This document shows, one piece after another, positions 7,719 through 15,076 of a stretch of 55,148 nucleotides of DNA (positions within the stretch are counted from its first letter, which is position 1; each line of letters starts with the position of its first letter). A model generated the notes under the pieces. It was not told the DNA's origin. It ran no database searches and saw only the letters and a program-made list of their open reading frames with translations. This stretch comes from an uncultured Lachnoclostridium sp. Lineage in GTDB: Bacteria > Bacillota > Clostridia > Lachnospirales > Lachnospiraceae. The stretch spans positions 1 to 55,148 of the forward strand of contig CAMKRZ010000021.1 in NCBI GenBank assembly GCA_946415315.1, written 5' to 3'. Position numbers and translations under genes: made by a program.

Positions 7719-8498
7719 TCATTTTGCGCCTTCCTCGGCCTTGGATTTCTCAAATTTTTCTTTGCATGTCTTGCAGACGTCGTTGCAGCCGTTCTCAAAC
7801 GCGATATCTACGCAAGGCTTGCCTTCATTTTCTTCGGCATTTTTCTTTACAACATAGACTTTATTGCTGTTGTTGATGTGCTGGCAGTTTTCATAAAGAT
7901 GATACTTCTTGCCGAATTCCGTGAAGTAAACTGCCTCCTCGGGAAGGGAAGCATCTGCATAGATGCCTTCCTGCTCAGCTTTCTGCTCCTCGGAGAGCGG
8001 ATTCCACTCGATACCGACGAGACCGCCGATCAGAAGTGCGATGACACCGACTACAGTTGCGACGATCTTCGTCTTCTTGTCGGCATTCTTGTTGGTCAGC
8101 GTCAGGATGATGAACGGAAGGAACGCGGCAACGGTAACGATCAGACCCATGTTGTTCCAGATCCAGAACAGTGTTTTGTTCTTCTCGGAAGCGGGATCAA
8201 TGTGGTTAGCCTGCTTCCACAGCAGGGAACCTGCAATTACGCAGATCAGATCGAGCACGAGCAGGATGCAGATCGCGACGAGGGTGTTCATGAAGGTGAT
8301 CTCAATCTTCGCGAACAGAAGAAGAAGCGCAAGGATCTCAAATGCAATTGCGAAAACCCAGAGGATAATGGCGCCGACGCGTCTTCCGGTCGCATTGCCT
8401 TTGCTCTGTGCAGCTACGTACGTTTTCCCGCTTTCAGTGGTCGAGGCTTTTTTCTTTCTCGTCGACTCGGAAGCGGAGACAGTTTTCTTTTCAGCCAT
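7719..8498 (-). CDS. Unknown membrane protein with a C-terminal Cys/His cluster
   Basis: A 259-residue protein I do not recognise as a named family. Residues 1-38 are a Lys/Ser/Thr-rich cytosolic tail. About four hydrophobic segments follow (near 41-62, 68-90, 110-132 and 143-162). The C-terminal part, about 185-259, holds KKYHLYENCQHI and later CNDVCKTC. This spacing resembles the small metal-binding motif KYHxxxCxxL...CxxC found in nuclease and Ada-type domains, so it may bind zinc. The ATG is preceded by AAAGGAG. It has its own promoter and a terminator and is a single gene. Function unknown. Confidence 0.8.
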   Translation of the reverse strand: MAEKKTVSASESTRKKKASTTESGKTYVAAQSKGNATGRRVGAIILWVFAIAFEILALLLLFAKIEITFMNTLVAICILLVLDLICVIAGSLLWKQANHIDPASEKNKTLFWIWNNMGLIVTVAAFLPFIILTLTNKNADKKTKIVATVVGVIALLIGGLVGIEWNPLSEEQKAEQEGIYADASLPEEAVYFTEFGKKYHLYENCQHINNSNKVYVVKKNAEENEGKPCVDIAFENGCNDVCKTCKEKFEKSKAEEGAK

Positions 8499-8607
8499 GT
8501 GGATACACTCCTTTTCACTGTTGTTTGGGCAACGGGGCGGGAAAACCGTGTCCGGCGCGATGCGCTGCCGGGCGGAAGGGTACGCCGTTCGGGTTGCCTA
8601 TGAAAAT

Positions 8608-8636
8608 ATTATAAACGAATTTGAAAGCATTTTCAA
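8608..8636 (-). promoter_or_regulatory. Promoter of the membrane protein gene
   Basis: On the minus strand TTGAAA and TATAAT are separated by 17 bases, about 110 bases before the start codon. The remaining sequence 8499-8738 shows no gene; it is GC-rich near the gene and AT-rich around 8600-8660. Confidence 0.75.
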
Positions 8637-8738
8637 TTGAAAATCGGTGCATTTCGGACGGTTTTTTCGGCAAATGAAGGCGGGATGGTTTCCCGGCGAA
8701 AAACCTCGCAATCCTGCGTTATTTACGAAAAATAGGTG

Positions 8739-8767
8739 TTGACTTTTCCGTGTATTTATGGTATTTT
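8739..8767 (+). promoter_or_regulatory. Promoter of the Pro-Gly-Arg-His-Gln tRNA cluster
   Basis: TTGACT at 8739-8744, 17 bases, then TATTTT at 8762-8767. The first tRNA begins 18 bases later. Confidence 0.75.
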
Positions 8768-8784
8768 GATTATCGTTTCTGATA

Positions 8785-8859
<75 letters not shown>

Positions 8860-8885
8860 TCCTAATACAAACCCTGTGTAACCGT

Positions 8886-8956
8886 GCGGGTGTAGTTCAA
8901 TGGTAGAACACTAGCCTTCCAAGCTAGACACGTGGGTTCGATTCCCATCACCCGCT
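8886..8956 (+). tRNA. tRNA-Gly (TCC)
   Basis: Acceptor GCGGGTG pairs with CACCCGC; the anticodon loop CTTCCAA is in a CTAGC/GCTAG stem. The discriminator is T. Confidence 0.95.
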
Positions 8957-8998
8957 TTGTGCGAGCGGTGCAGGCACTGCTCGTATGTTTTTGCCTGT

Positions 8999-9072
8999 GT
9001 GCCAGTAGCTCAGCTGGATAGAGCAACGGCCTTCTAAGCCGTGTGTCGGGGGTTCGAATCCCTTCTGGCACA
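8999..9072 (+). tRNA. tRNA-Arg (TCT)
   Basis: Acceptor GTGCCAG pairs with CTGGCAC; the anticodon loop CTTCTAA is in an ACGGC/GCCGT stem. The discriminator is A. Confidence 0.95.
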
Positions 9073-9097
9073 TTTCCGGTTAAGGAAAAGTTTATAT

Positions 9098-9172
9098 GGT
9101 GGGTATAGCGCAGCTGGTTAGCGCGCCAGATTGTGGCTCTGGAGGCCTTGGGTTCGAATCCCAATATCCACC
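9098..9172 (+). tRNA. tRNA-His (GTG)
   Basis: Acceptor GTGGGTA pairs with TATCCAC. An encoded G at -1 (9098) stands opposite discriminator C73, the histidine identity pair. The anticodon loop TTGTGGC is in a CCAGA/TCTGG stem. Confidence 0.95.
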
Positions 9173-9218
9173 CTGCGGAAGCCTTTCGGGAGACCGACGG
9201 GCTTTTCGTTTTTCTTTC

Positions 9219-9240
9219 GGAAAATGTTCCTGCATTTTCC
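9219..9240 (+). repeat. Inverted pair of the dispersed GGAAAATG octamer
   Basis: GGAAAATG at 9219-9226 and its exact reverse complement at 9233-9240 are separated by 6 bases, making an 8-bp hairpin between tRNA-His and tRNA-Gln. There is no T tract after it. It is the only place in the window where two copies of the over-represented octamer face each other. Confidence 0.85.
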
Positions 9241-9266
9241 ACGGTCGGCGCAAGCCGGCGGCATCC

Positions 9267-9338
9267 TGGGCCATCGCCAAGCGGTAAGGCACAGGGTTTT
9301 GATCCCTGCATCCGCTGGTTCGAATCCAGCTGGCCCAG
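9267..9338 (+). tRNA. tRNA-Gln (TTG)
   Basis: Acceptor TGGGCCA pairs with TGGCCCA; the anticodon loop TTTTGAT is in a CAGGG/CCCTG stem. The discriminator is G. Last gene of the cluster. Confidence 0.95.
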
Positions 9339-9345
9339 CGATCGA

Positions 9346-9380
9346 GGAGCGTCTCACGTTAACGTGGGGCGCTCCTTTTG
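9346..9380 (+). terminator. Terminator of the second tRNA cluster
   Basis: An inverted repeat at 9346-9375 with only G-T wobbles is followed by TTTTG. Confidence 0.85.
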
Positions 9381-9441
9381 TCAGTTTGCGAAAAAAAGAA
9401 TGAAAAAAAGTGAAAATAGTAGTGCATTTTGCGGCTGAGTG

Positions 9442-9450
9442 TGGTATGAT
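9442..9450 (+). promoter_or_regulatory. Extended -10 promoter of the SPFH gene
   Basis: TGG directly precedes TATGAT (9445-9450). No good -35 box is seen 17 bases upstream, as is usual for extended -10 promoters. The transcript would have a leader of about 75 bases. Confidence 0.5.
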
Positions 9451-9529
9451 ATGCCATGGAATGTAATTCGTATTTACATTTTCCGCACGAAAACCGTGTG
9501 GGCAAATAAAGATAAAGGAGAAAAAGAGT

Positions 9530-10825
9530 ATGGGACTTATCAGCGCACTTGTTGGTTCTGCCGGCGGCGTACTGGCGGATCAGTGGAAGGAATTCTTCTA
9601 TTGTGAGGCAATGCCTTTCGACGTATTGATGAAGAAGGGCGAGAAGGTTGTCGGAGGCCGCAGCTCCAACACCAAGGGTTCGGACAACATTATTTCGGCT
9701 GGTTCGAAGATCGCGGTGGCTGACGGCCAGTGTATGATCATCGTAGAGCAGGGCAAGATCGTTGAGGTCTGTGCAGAGCCCGGTGAGTTCATTTATGATA
9801 CCTCGAGCGAGCCCAGCATTTTCTACGGCGGTCTCGGCAAGGGCATTCTGAATACCTTCAAGCAGATCGGTAAGCGTTTCACGTTCGGCGGTGACACCGG
9901 CAAGGATCAGAGAGTTTACTATTTCAATACCAAGGAATTGATGGACAACAAGTTCGGTACGAACAACCCGATTCCGTTCCGCGTATGCGACGCGCGTGTC
10001 AACCTTGACATCGACGTTGACCTTCGCCTGAACGGTGTGTATTCCTACCGTATCGCGGACCCGCTTCTGTTCTACACGAACGTTTGCGCGAATGTTCCGA
10101 ACGAGTTCCGTCGTTCCGAGATCGATATGCAGCTCAAGACCGAGTTCGTGAGCGCTCTTCAGCCCGCACTTGCGAAGCTGTCCGCGCTTCAGATGCGTCC
10201 GAGCGACATCCCTGCTCATGCTGAGGAACTGTCCGAGGCGATGAACGAAGTACTCTCGAAGAAGTGGGGCGAGATCCGCGGTCTTGCAGTCGTCAATGTT
10301 GCCATGAACCCGATCACGCTGACTCCCGAGGATGCTGCAATGATCAAGGCTGCTCAGAAGACGGCTATGTACATGGATCCTTCCATCGCGATCGCTTCGC
10401 GTGTTGAGGCTACGAACACCGCTATGGTTGATGCTGCGAACAACGCCGGCGGCGCTGCTGTCGGTATGGTCGGCGTCGGCATGGTGAACCAGATGGGCGG
10501 CAACGATATCGCCAACCTGACGGCTCTGAACGCACAGAAGGCAGCTGCGGCTCCCGCAGCGACCTGGACTTGCTCGAACTGCGGCAACAAGGTTGATGAG
10601 AAGTTCGGTTTCTGCCCGCAGTGCGGCAACAAGAAGCCCGCTCCAGCCGGCACCTGGACCTGCAGCAACTGCGGCAATGCGGTAGACGGCAACTTCGCTT
10701 TCTGCCCGAACTGCGGTAACAAGAAGCCTGCTCCGGCTGCATGCGCAAACTGCGGCGCTCCGGCTCCGGACCCGGCTAACCCTCCGAAGTTCTGCCCGAA
10801 CTGCGGCAAGCCGTTCTTTGGCTGA
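9530..10825 (+). CDS. SPFH-domain protein with three C-terminal zinc ribbons (YdjI-like)
   Basis: A 431-residue protein with an SPFH/virion-core-like domain (about 20-290), an Ala-rich linker with small residues (about 295-345), and three short double-CxxC zinc ribbons to the end (CSNCG...CPQCG, CSNCG...CPNCG, CANCG...CPNCG). In Bacillus subtilis the homologue YdjI links the phage-shock protein PspA to the membrane together with YdjG and YdjH. Here genes for YdjG-like and YdjH-like proteins follow, and a PspA gene is 17 kb away. The ATG follows AAAGGAG. The ribbons may bind the partner proteins; that is inference. Confidence 0.9.
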   Translation: MGLISALVGSAGGVLADQWKEFFYCEAMPFDVLMKKGEKVVGGRSSNTKGSDNIISAGSKIAVADGQCMIIVEQGKIVEVCAEPGEFIYDTSSEPSIFYGGLGKGILNTFKQIGKRFTFGGDTGKDQRVYYFNTKELMDNKFGTNNPIPFRVCDARVNLDIDVDLRLNGVYSYRIADPLLFYTNVCANVPNEFRRSEIDMQLKTEFVSALQPALAKLSALQMRPSDIPAHAEELSEAMNEVLSKKWGEIRGLAVVNVAMNPITLTPEDAAMIKAAQKTAMYMDPSIAIASRVEATNTAMVDAANNAGGAAVGMVGVGMVNQMGGNDIANLTALNAQKAAAAPAATWTCSNCGNKVDEKFGFCPQCGNKKPAPAGTWTCSNCGNAVDGNFAFCPNCGNKKPAPAACANCGAPAPDPANPPKFCPNCGKPFFG

Positions 10826-10919
10826 TCACGGAGAAAGCAAAGTGTCGATGATCTTCCGTGACGGAGACATGGACACGGCATGCTTTCTGTGCAATGCTTG
10901 AGAAATGATTAACTGATCT

Positions 10920-10952
10920 TGCGGAAGCATCGATTGTTTCGGTGCTTCCGCA
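10920..10952 (+). terminator. Hairpin after the SPFH gene
   Basis: TGCGGAAGCA at the left arm pairs with TGCTTCCGCA at the right arm, with partial pairing further in. No T tract follows, so termination is not certain. Confidence 0.5.
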
Positions 10953-10966
10953 GATGTTTGAAAGAA

Positions 10967-11003
10967 TTACAACGAACGTCAAAAAAATTGACGTTCGTTG
11001 TAA
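10967..11003 (+). repeat. Perfect 16-bp hairpin with an A5 loop
   Basis: Bases 10967-10982 pair perfectly with 10988-11003 around five A residues. The gene-free stretch 10826-11140 consists mainly of this hairpin, its partial second copy and a GC-rich spacer. Part of it, 10974-11011, is repeated at 11088-11125. Confidence 0.9.
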
Positions 11004-11125
11004 AAGATGATGCACACTCGCGCGCGAGGAAGACGGCTGCGCCGCTCGCGCTCGGCGCATAGTAAACTCACTTTGTTCGTTTACTATGAACGTCAAAAAA
11101 AACGACGTTCGTTGTAAAAGATGAT
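10974..11125 (+). repeat. Direct repeat of 38 bases in two copies, 114 bases apart
   Basis: Copy 1 (10974-11011) and copy 2 (11088-11125) differ at 2 of 38 positions, and their last 22 bases are identical. Between them lie a GC-rich segment and a 10-bp hairpin (11058-11067 with 11079-11088). Copy 2 ends 5 bases before the GGAGG of the next gene, so it lies in that gene's leader. Confidence 0.9.
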
Positions 11126-11140
11126 AACCCGGAGGAAAAT

Positions 11141-12226
11141 ATGGACAACGTTCAGGGCTATAAATGCCTGTGCTGCGGATCGCCTCTTGTCTGGAATGCG
11201 GGGGAACAGATCTGGAAATGCACGTCCTGCGACAACACCTACAGCCTTGATACGCTGCAGGCGGCACAGCAGTCGCAGCAGTTTGCGGACGCACCGGTCG
11301 ATAATATTAACTGGAACGAATACAACGTCAGCGAGACGATCAGTGATATGGTTTCCTACACGTGTCCTTCGTGCGGAGCCGAGATTGTCGTAGACGGTAC
11401 GGTGGCGGCAAGCCGATGCCCGTACTGCGATAACGTAGCGATCATGCAGCCTCAGGTTACCGGCATGATCAAGCCTGACTACATCATTCCCTTCAGCAAG
11501 ACGAAAGAGGATGCAAAGAAGGCGCTTCTGAAATTTTACGAGGGAAAGAAACTGCTTCCGGACCGGTTCTCCGAGGCAAACCATATGGATGAGATCACCG
11601 GCATTTACGTGCCGTTCTGGCTGTTCGACTGCGAGACCAGCGCGGATCTCACATTTGACGCCACAAATATTACAAAATGGCGTGATTCCTCATACGACAA
11701 CACGAAGACCGACCACTATCTTCTGCAGAGAAGCGGAACGCTTCGCTTTGAGAAGGTTCCCGTGGACGGTTCCGTTCGCATGGATGATGCGTTTATGGAT
11801 GCGATCGAGCCGTTTGACTACTCGGGACTGGTGCCGTTTAACCAGGCGTACCTTTCCGGCTTTGTGGCCAACAAGCCCGACGTCGATGTGAAGACCAGTC
11901 TGCCGCGTGCCAATGAGCGCGTGATCAACAGCACGGTGACGGCATTCCAGAGCACAGTCAACGGTTATGCAACGGTTCTTCCGAAGTCCCGCAGGGTTGA
12001 GGCGCATGAGGGAACCATCAAGTACGCGATGTTCCCGGTATGGCTTCTTACGACACGGTATCTCGACAAGGTGTACACCTTCGCGATGAACGGACAGACC
12101 GGCAAACTTGTCGGCACGCTTCCGGTCGATGAGGGCAAGTATAAGAAGTATATGTACACGCGTGCGGGAATCATCGCTGCGATCGTCATCGTTCTGACGG
12201 CGTTGATCGGAGGTGTGTTCCGATGA
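11141..12226 (+). CDS. Zinc-ribbon membrane protein (YdjG-like)
   Basis: A 361-residue protein with two N-terminal zinc ribbons (Cys9/12/27/30 and Cys75/78/93/96), a long soluble beta-rich region (about 105-335) and one C-terminal membrane helix (about 339-358). This is the plan of Bacillus subtilis YdjG, the membrane partner of YdjH and YdjI in the PspA system. The ATG at 11141 follows GGAGG. Its stop overlaps the next start (ATGA), so both are translated together. A repeat-rich leader separates it from the SPFH gene, which suggests separate transcription control. Confidence 0.88.
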   Translation: MDNVQGYKCLCCGSPLVWNAGEQIWKCTSCDNTYSLDTLQAAQQSQQFADAPVDNINWNEYNVSETISDMVSYTCPSCGAEIVVDGTVAASRCPYCDNVAIMQPQVTGMIKPDYIIPFSKTKEDAKKALLKFYEGKKLLPDRFSEANHMDEITGIYVPFWLFDCETSADLTFDATNITKWRDSSYDNTKTDHYLLQRSGTLRFEKVPVDGSVRMDDAFMDAIEPFDYSGLVPFNQAYLSGFVANKPDVDVKTSLPRANERVINSTVTAFQSTVNGYATVLPKSRRVEAHEGTIKYAMFPVWLLTTRYLDKVYTFAMNGQTGKLVGTLPVDEGKYKKYMYTRAGIIAAIVIVLTALIGGVFR

Positions 12227-13086
12227 AGAAGAGAGTACTTGTAATTCTGTTATGCCTGATTACTGCGGTATTGATGACTTCATGGGTATCCGCCGATGAA
12301 AGTGATGCCAACTGCCGTGTGTTTGACGAGGCGAACAGACTGAATGATTCTGACGAATCGAAACTTCAGGAGCGGATTGAGGCGATTCGCGAAAAATACG
12401 GAATGGATGTTGTAATCCGTATTATCAACATGCCGGATCTTGCCTACGAATCCTTAGAGGCGTATACCGACGATTATTATAACATCGGGATTACCGGGAA
12501 ATACCGGTTCGGTCAGGACGGCCTGCTTATTTTCATGAACATTGTGGCAGATGACGGTTCGCTTGATTATTGGTTTAACGGCTGTGACAAAGGTGCGGAG
12601 ATATTTGATACATACTTTATCGAGTATGTAAAGGAACGTACGAATTTTGTAAGCGAGCTCCGTAAACACACGAACGAAGACAGTTACAAAGCTTTGGATA
12701 TAGCTCTTGATAATGTCGAAAAATTCCTTGAACAGGCTGCAACCGGGGAGCCTTACAGTTATAACAACCCGGTTCCCAAGGAGCCTATGTCAAAGTTGAA
12801 ATTCGTGATCCTTTCGGCGATTGAAGCCGGTATCGCACTGCTGTTCGGAAAGGGTTATGCAAGCAGACTCCGCGCCAGCATGAATACGGCGGTGAAGCGC
12901 ACGGAGGCAACGGAGTATATTGACAAGGACAGTTTCTGCTTAACGAATTCCTCAGATATGTTCCTCTACTCCAACGTGACGAGAACGCCGATTCCGACAG
13001 AAACTTCCCGATCCTCGGGAGGCGGCGGGAGCAGTATTCACATGTCCGGCGGCCATTATCACAGCGGAGGCGGCGGACACGCATAA
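12223..13086 (+). CDS. TPM-domain protein with signal sequence (YdjH/YgcG-like)
   Basis: A 287-residue protein: signal peptide (1-24, cleavage near VSA-DE), a TPM domain (about 30-175; VFDEANRLN and GQDGLLIFMN are typical), a likely membrane segment (about 195-215) and a Gly/His-rich tail ending SGGGGHA. TPM domains act outside the membrane; some relatives have phosphatase activity and others support assembly of membrane complexes. It overlaps the YdjG-like gene by 4 bases. The pair corresponds to YdjG-YdjH of Bacillus. Its DNA is somewhat richer in A and T than the preceding gene. Confidence 0.88.
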   Translation: MKKRVLVILLCLITAVLMTSWVSADESDANCRVFDEANRLNDSDESKLQERIEAIREKYGMDVVIRIINMPDLAYESLEAYTDDYYNIGITGKYRFGQDGLLIFMNIVADDGSLDYWFNGCDKGAEIFDTYFIEYVKERTNFVSELRKHTNEDSYKALDIALDNVEKFLEQAATGEPYSYNNPVPKEPMSKLKFVILSAIEAGIALLFGKGYASRLRASMNTAVKRTEATEYIDKDSFCLTNSSDMFLYSNVTRTPIPTETSRSSGGGGSSIHMSGGHYHSGGGGHA

Positions 13087-13120
13087 ACGGCTGCTTTCGA
13101 GTTGTTTTTTACAAGACAGA

Positions 13121-13160
13121 AAGCGCAGGCTGTCAAGTTTCGACTTGATAACCTGCGCTT
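13121..13160. terminator. Bidirectional terminator between the TPM gene and tRNA-Leu
   Basis: AAGCGCAGG pairs with CCTGCGCTT, with inner pairing of TCAAGT and ACTTGA. T-rich tracts lie on both sides in the respective directions. Confidence 0.7.
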
Positions 13161-13192
13161 GTTTGTTCATTTTGCGATTGTCCGGAAAATAC

Positions 13193-13272
13193 TGCACCTG
13201 ACAGGACTTGAACCTGCACCCTCGCGGACTGGAACCTAAATCCAGCGTGTCTGCCAATTCCACCACAGGTGC
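13193..13272 (-). tRNA. tRNA-Leu (TAG)
   Basis: On the minus strand acceptor GCACCTG pairs with CAGGTGC. The anticodon loop TTTAGGT is in a CTGGA/TCCAG stem and there is a short class II variable arm. The discriminator is A. It is a single-gene transcript and the only tRNA on the minus strand here. Confidence 0.93.
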
Positions 13273-13298
13273 GAAACTGCCGCAAATGCGGCTTCGAT

Positions 13299-13327
13299 AT
13301 TGTAGCATGTTGCCCGTGGAAAGTCAA
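13299..13327 (-). promoter_or_regulatory. Promoter of tRNA-Leu (TAG)
   Basis: On the minus strand TTGACT, 17 bases, then TACAAT; the tRNA starts 27 bases downstream. Confidence 0.85.
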
Positions 13328-13333
13328 TTTTCC

Positions 13334-13363
13334 TTGACACGGATTGTCGTCGTATTGTATCAT
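13334..13363 (+). promoter_or_regulatory. Promoter of the citrate synthase gene
   Basis: TTGACA at 13334-13339 and TATCAT at 13358-13363 with 18 bases between. It lies 6 bases from the -35 box of the divergent tRNA promoter. Confidence 0.65.
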
Positions 13364-13517
13364 AGTTACATATCTTTTGCTTCCGGCGCGGTCTGCAGTG
13401 TTTCCTGCAGCGAGAGACAAGCGGAATTGGGGACGCTTGTTTTCGGGATTGCGCAGGAATTTCTTAACGCCGCTGTGCGGCGGTTCTCGTGGAAAGTGTC
13501 AGTGGAGGAGGTAGTTT

Positions 13518-14888
13518 ATGGCGGGAAAGAAGATTGATTATTCGGCAATTACAAAAGAGATCACAGCGTATTCCGAACTGTGCGAGAATAACAGCAATAT
13601 CGATCCTGCGCTGTACGAGCGCTATGACGTGAAGAGGGGACTTCGCGATCTAAACGGAAAGGGCGTGCTGACTGGACTTACGGAGATTTCGGAAATCCGC
13701 GCGACGGAGACCGTGGACGGGGAGAGCGTTCCCTGCCGAGGGTCTTTATTTTACAGAGGGTATAACGTGGAGGAACTGATCGGCGGCGCGAGAGCCGACG
13801 GACGATTCGGCTTCGAGGAGGTCGTGTACCTGTTATTGTTCGGCGAGCTTCCGAACCGCAGGGAACTCGATGAATTCTGCAAGGTCCTTGCAAAGTACCG
13901 TTCGCTTCCGTCGTCCTTCGTGCGCGACGTCATCATGAAGAAGCCGAGCTCGGACATGATGAACATGCTGTCGAAATGCGTCCTGACGCTGTATTCCTAC
14001 GACACGAACGCGGACGATACGTCGCTCCCGAACGTGTTGCGGCAGTGCCTGCAGCTGATCTCCATGTTCCCTATGATCTCGGTTTACGGCTACATGGCGT
14101 ATCAGTACTACAACAAGACAGGCGACCTGGTGATCCACAAGCCGAAGGCGAATCTTTCGATGGCGGAAAATATCCTCCACATGCTGCGTACGGACAGTAA
14201 GTACACGGAGCTGGAGGCGAAGGTTCTGGACGCGGCGCTCATTTTGCACGCGGAGCACGGCGGCGGCAACAACTCGACATTTACCACACATGTGGTCACC
14301 TCGTCCGGCACGGACACGTACTCGGCAGTGGCTGCGGCGCTCGGCTCGCTGAAGGGACCGAAGCACGGCGGCGCCAACCGTAAGGTCGTGCAGATGTTTG
14401 CCGACATGAAGGAGAAGGTGAACGACTGGACGGACGACAAGGAAGTCAGCGCATACCTGAAGGCGCTGCTTCACAAGGAAGCGTTTGACGGAGCGGGATT
14501 GATCTACGGCATCGGACACGCGATCTATTCAGTCTCCGATCCGCGCGCGGTGCTGTTCCGCACGTTCGTGGAGAAGCTTTCTGTGGAGAAGGGGAGAGAG
14601 GAAGAGTTCGCCTTGTATGCGAAGGTTGAGGAGCTTGCGCCGAAAATCATTGCCGAGGAGCGGAAAATGTACAAGGGCGTCAGTGCCAACGTGGATTTCT
14701 TCAGCGGCTTTGCCTACGACATGCTGAATCTGCCGCAGGATCTGTACACGCCGATCTTTGCGATTGCGCGAATCGCCGGCTGGAGCGCGCATCGCATGGA
14801 GGAGCTGATCAACACGAGCAAGATCATCCGCCCGGCGTACAAGAGCGTGTCGGCGGAGCGCGAGTACGTGCCGATGAGCGCGCGGTGA
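13518..14888 (+). CDS. gltA: Citrate synthase
   Basis: A 456-residue cytosolic enzyme that condenses acetyl-CoA and oxaloacetate to citrate. Active-site motifs are readable: LHAEHGGGNNS (His244, His247), GPKHGGAN (His283), GIGHAIYSVSDPR (His334, with DPR for substrate binding) and NVDFFSG (Asp393). The first 40 residues are an N-terminal extension common in clostridial forms. The ATG follows GGAGGAGG. There are no aconitase or isocitrate dehydrogenase genes beside it, so it stands alone in this window; it probably serves glutamate synthesis through an incomplete TCA route, which is inference. Confidence 0.95.
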   Translation: MAGKKIDYSAITKEITAYSELCENNSNIDPALYERYDVKRGLRDLNGKGVLTGLTEISEIRATETVDGESVPCRGSLFYRGYNVEELIGGARADGRFGFEEVVYLLLFGELPNRRELDEFCKVLAKYRSLPSSFVRDVIMKKPSSDMMNMLSKCVLTLYSYDTNADDTSLPNVLRQCLQLISMFPMISVYGYMAYQYYNKTGDLVIHKPKANLSMAENILHMLRTDSKYTELEAKVLDAALILHAEHGGGNNSTFTTHVVTSSGTDTYSAVAAALGSLKGPKHGGANRKVVQMFADMKEKVNDWTDDKEVSAYLKALLHKEAFDGAGLIYGIGHAIYSVSDPRAVLFRTFVEKLSVEKGREEEFALYAKVEELAPKIIAEERKMYKGVSANVDFFSGFAYDMLNLPQDLYTPIFAIARIAGWSAHRMEELINTSKIIRPAYKSVSAEREYVPMSAR

Positions 14889-14925
14889 AAAGGCTGCCCG
14901 GTGAAGCGATAATTCGAAAAGGATC

Positions 14926-14999
14926 AAAAAAGGGGTTGTGCGAAAGACCGGATTGTTTTATAATGGACAATCGGTGATGAAATCGACAGCCCCTTTTTT
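14926..14999 (+). terminator. 14-bp terminator hairpin enclosing a promoter
   Basis: Bases 14926-14939 pair with 14986-14999 (one G-T pair), ending in T6. The 46-base loop contains most of the promoter of the next gene. It is well placed to end the citrate synthase transcript, but the large loop is unusual. Confidence 0.5.
14936..14964 (+). promoter_or_regulatory. Promoter of the glycosyltransferase gene
   Basis: TTGTGC at 14936-14941, 17 bases, then TATAAT at 14959-14964. The -35 box overlaps the left arm of the terminator hairpin and the -10 lies in its loop. Confidence 0.65.
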
Positions 15000-15076
15000 A
15001 CGGATTGTTCGAGGGCCGCAGCCGATAAGAGCGGGACAGACCGTGTCATTTACATTTTTCGGAGGAATCAAACCGA

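Noticed and set aside
8621-8650. Palindrome-like CATTTTC-AATT-GAAAAT before the membrane protein gene
   Set aside because: It overlaps the -35 of the minus-strand promoter and is AT-rich; not distinct enough to call an operator.
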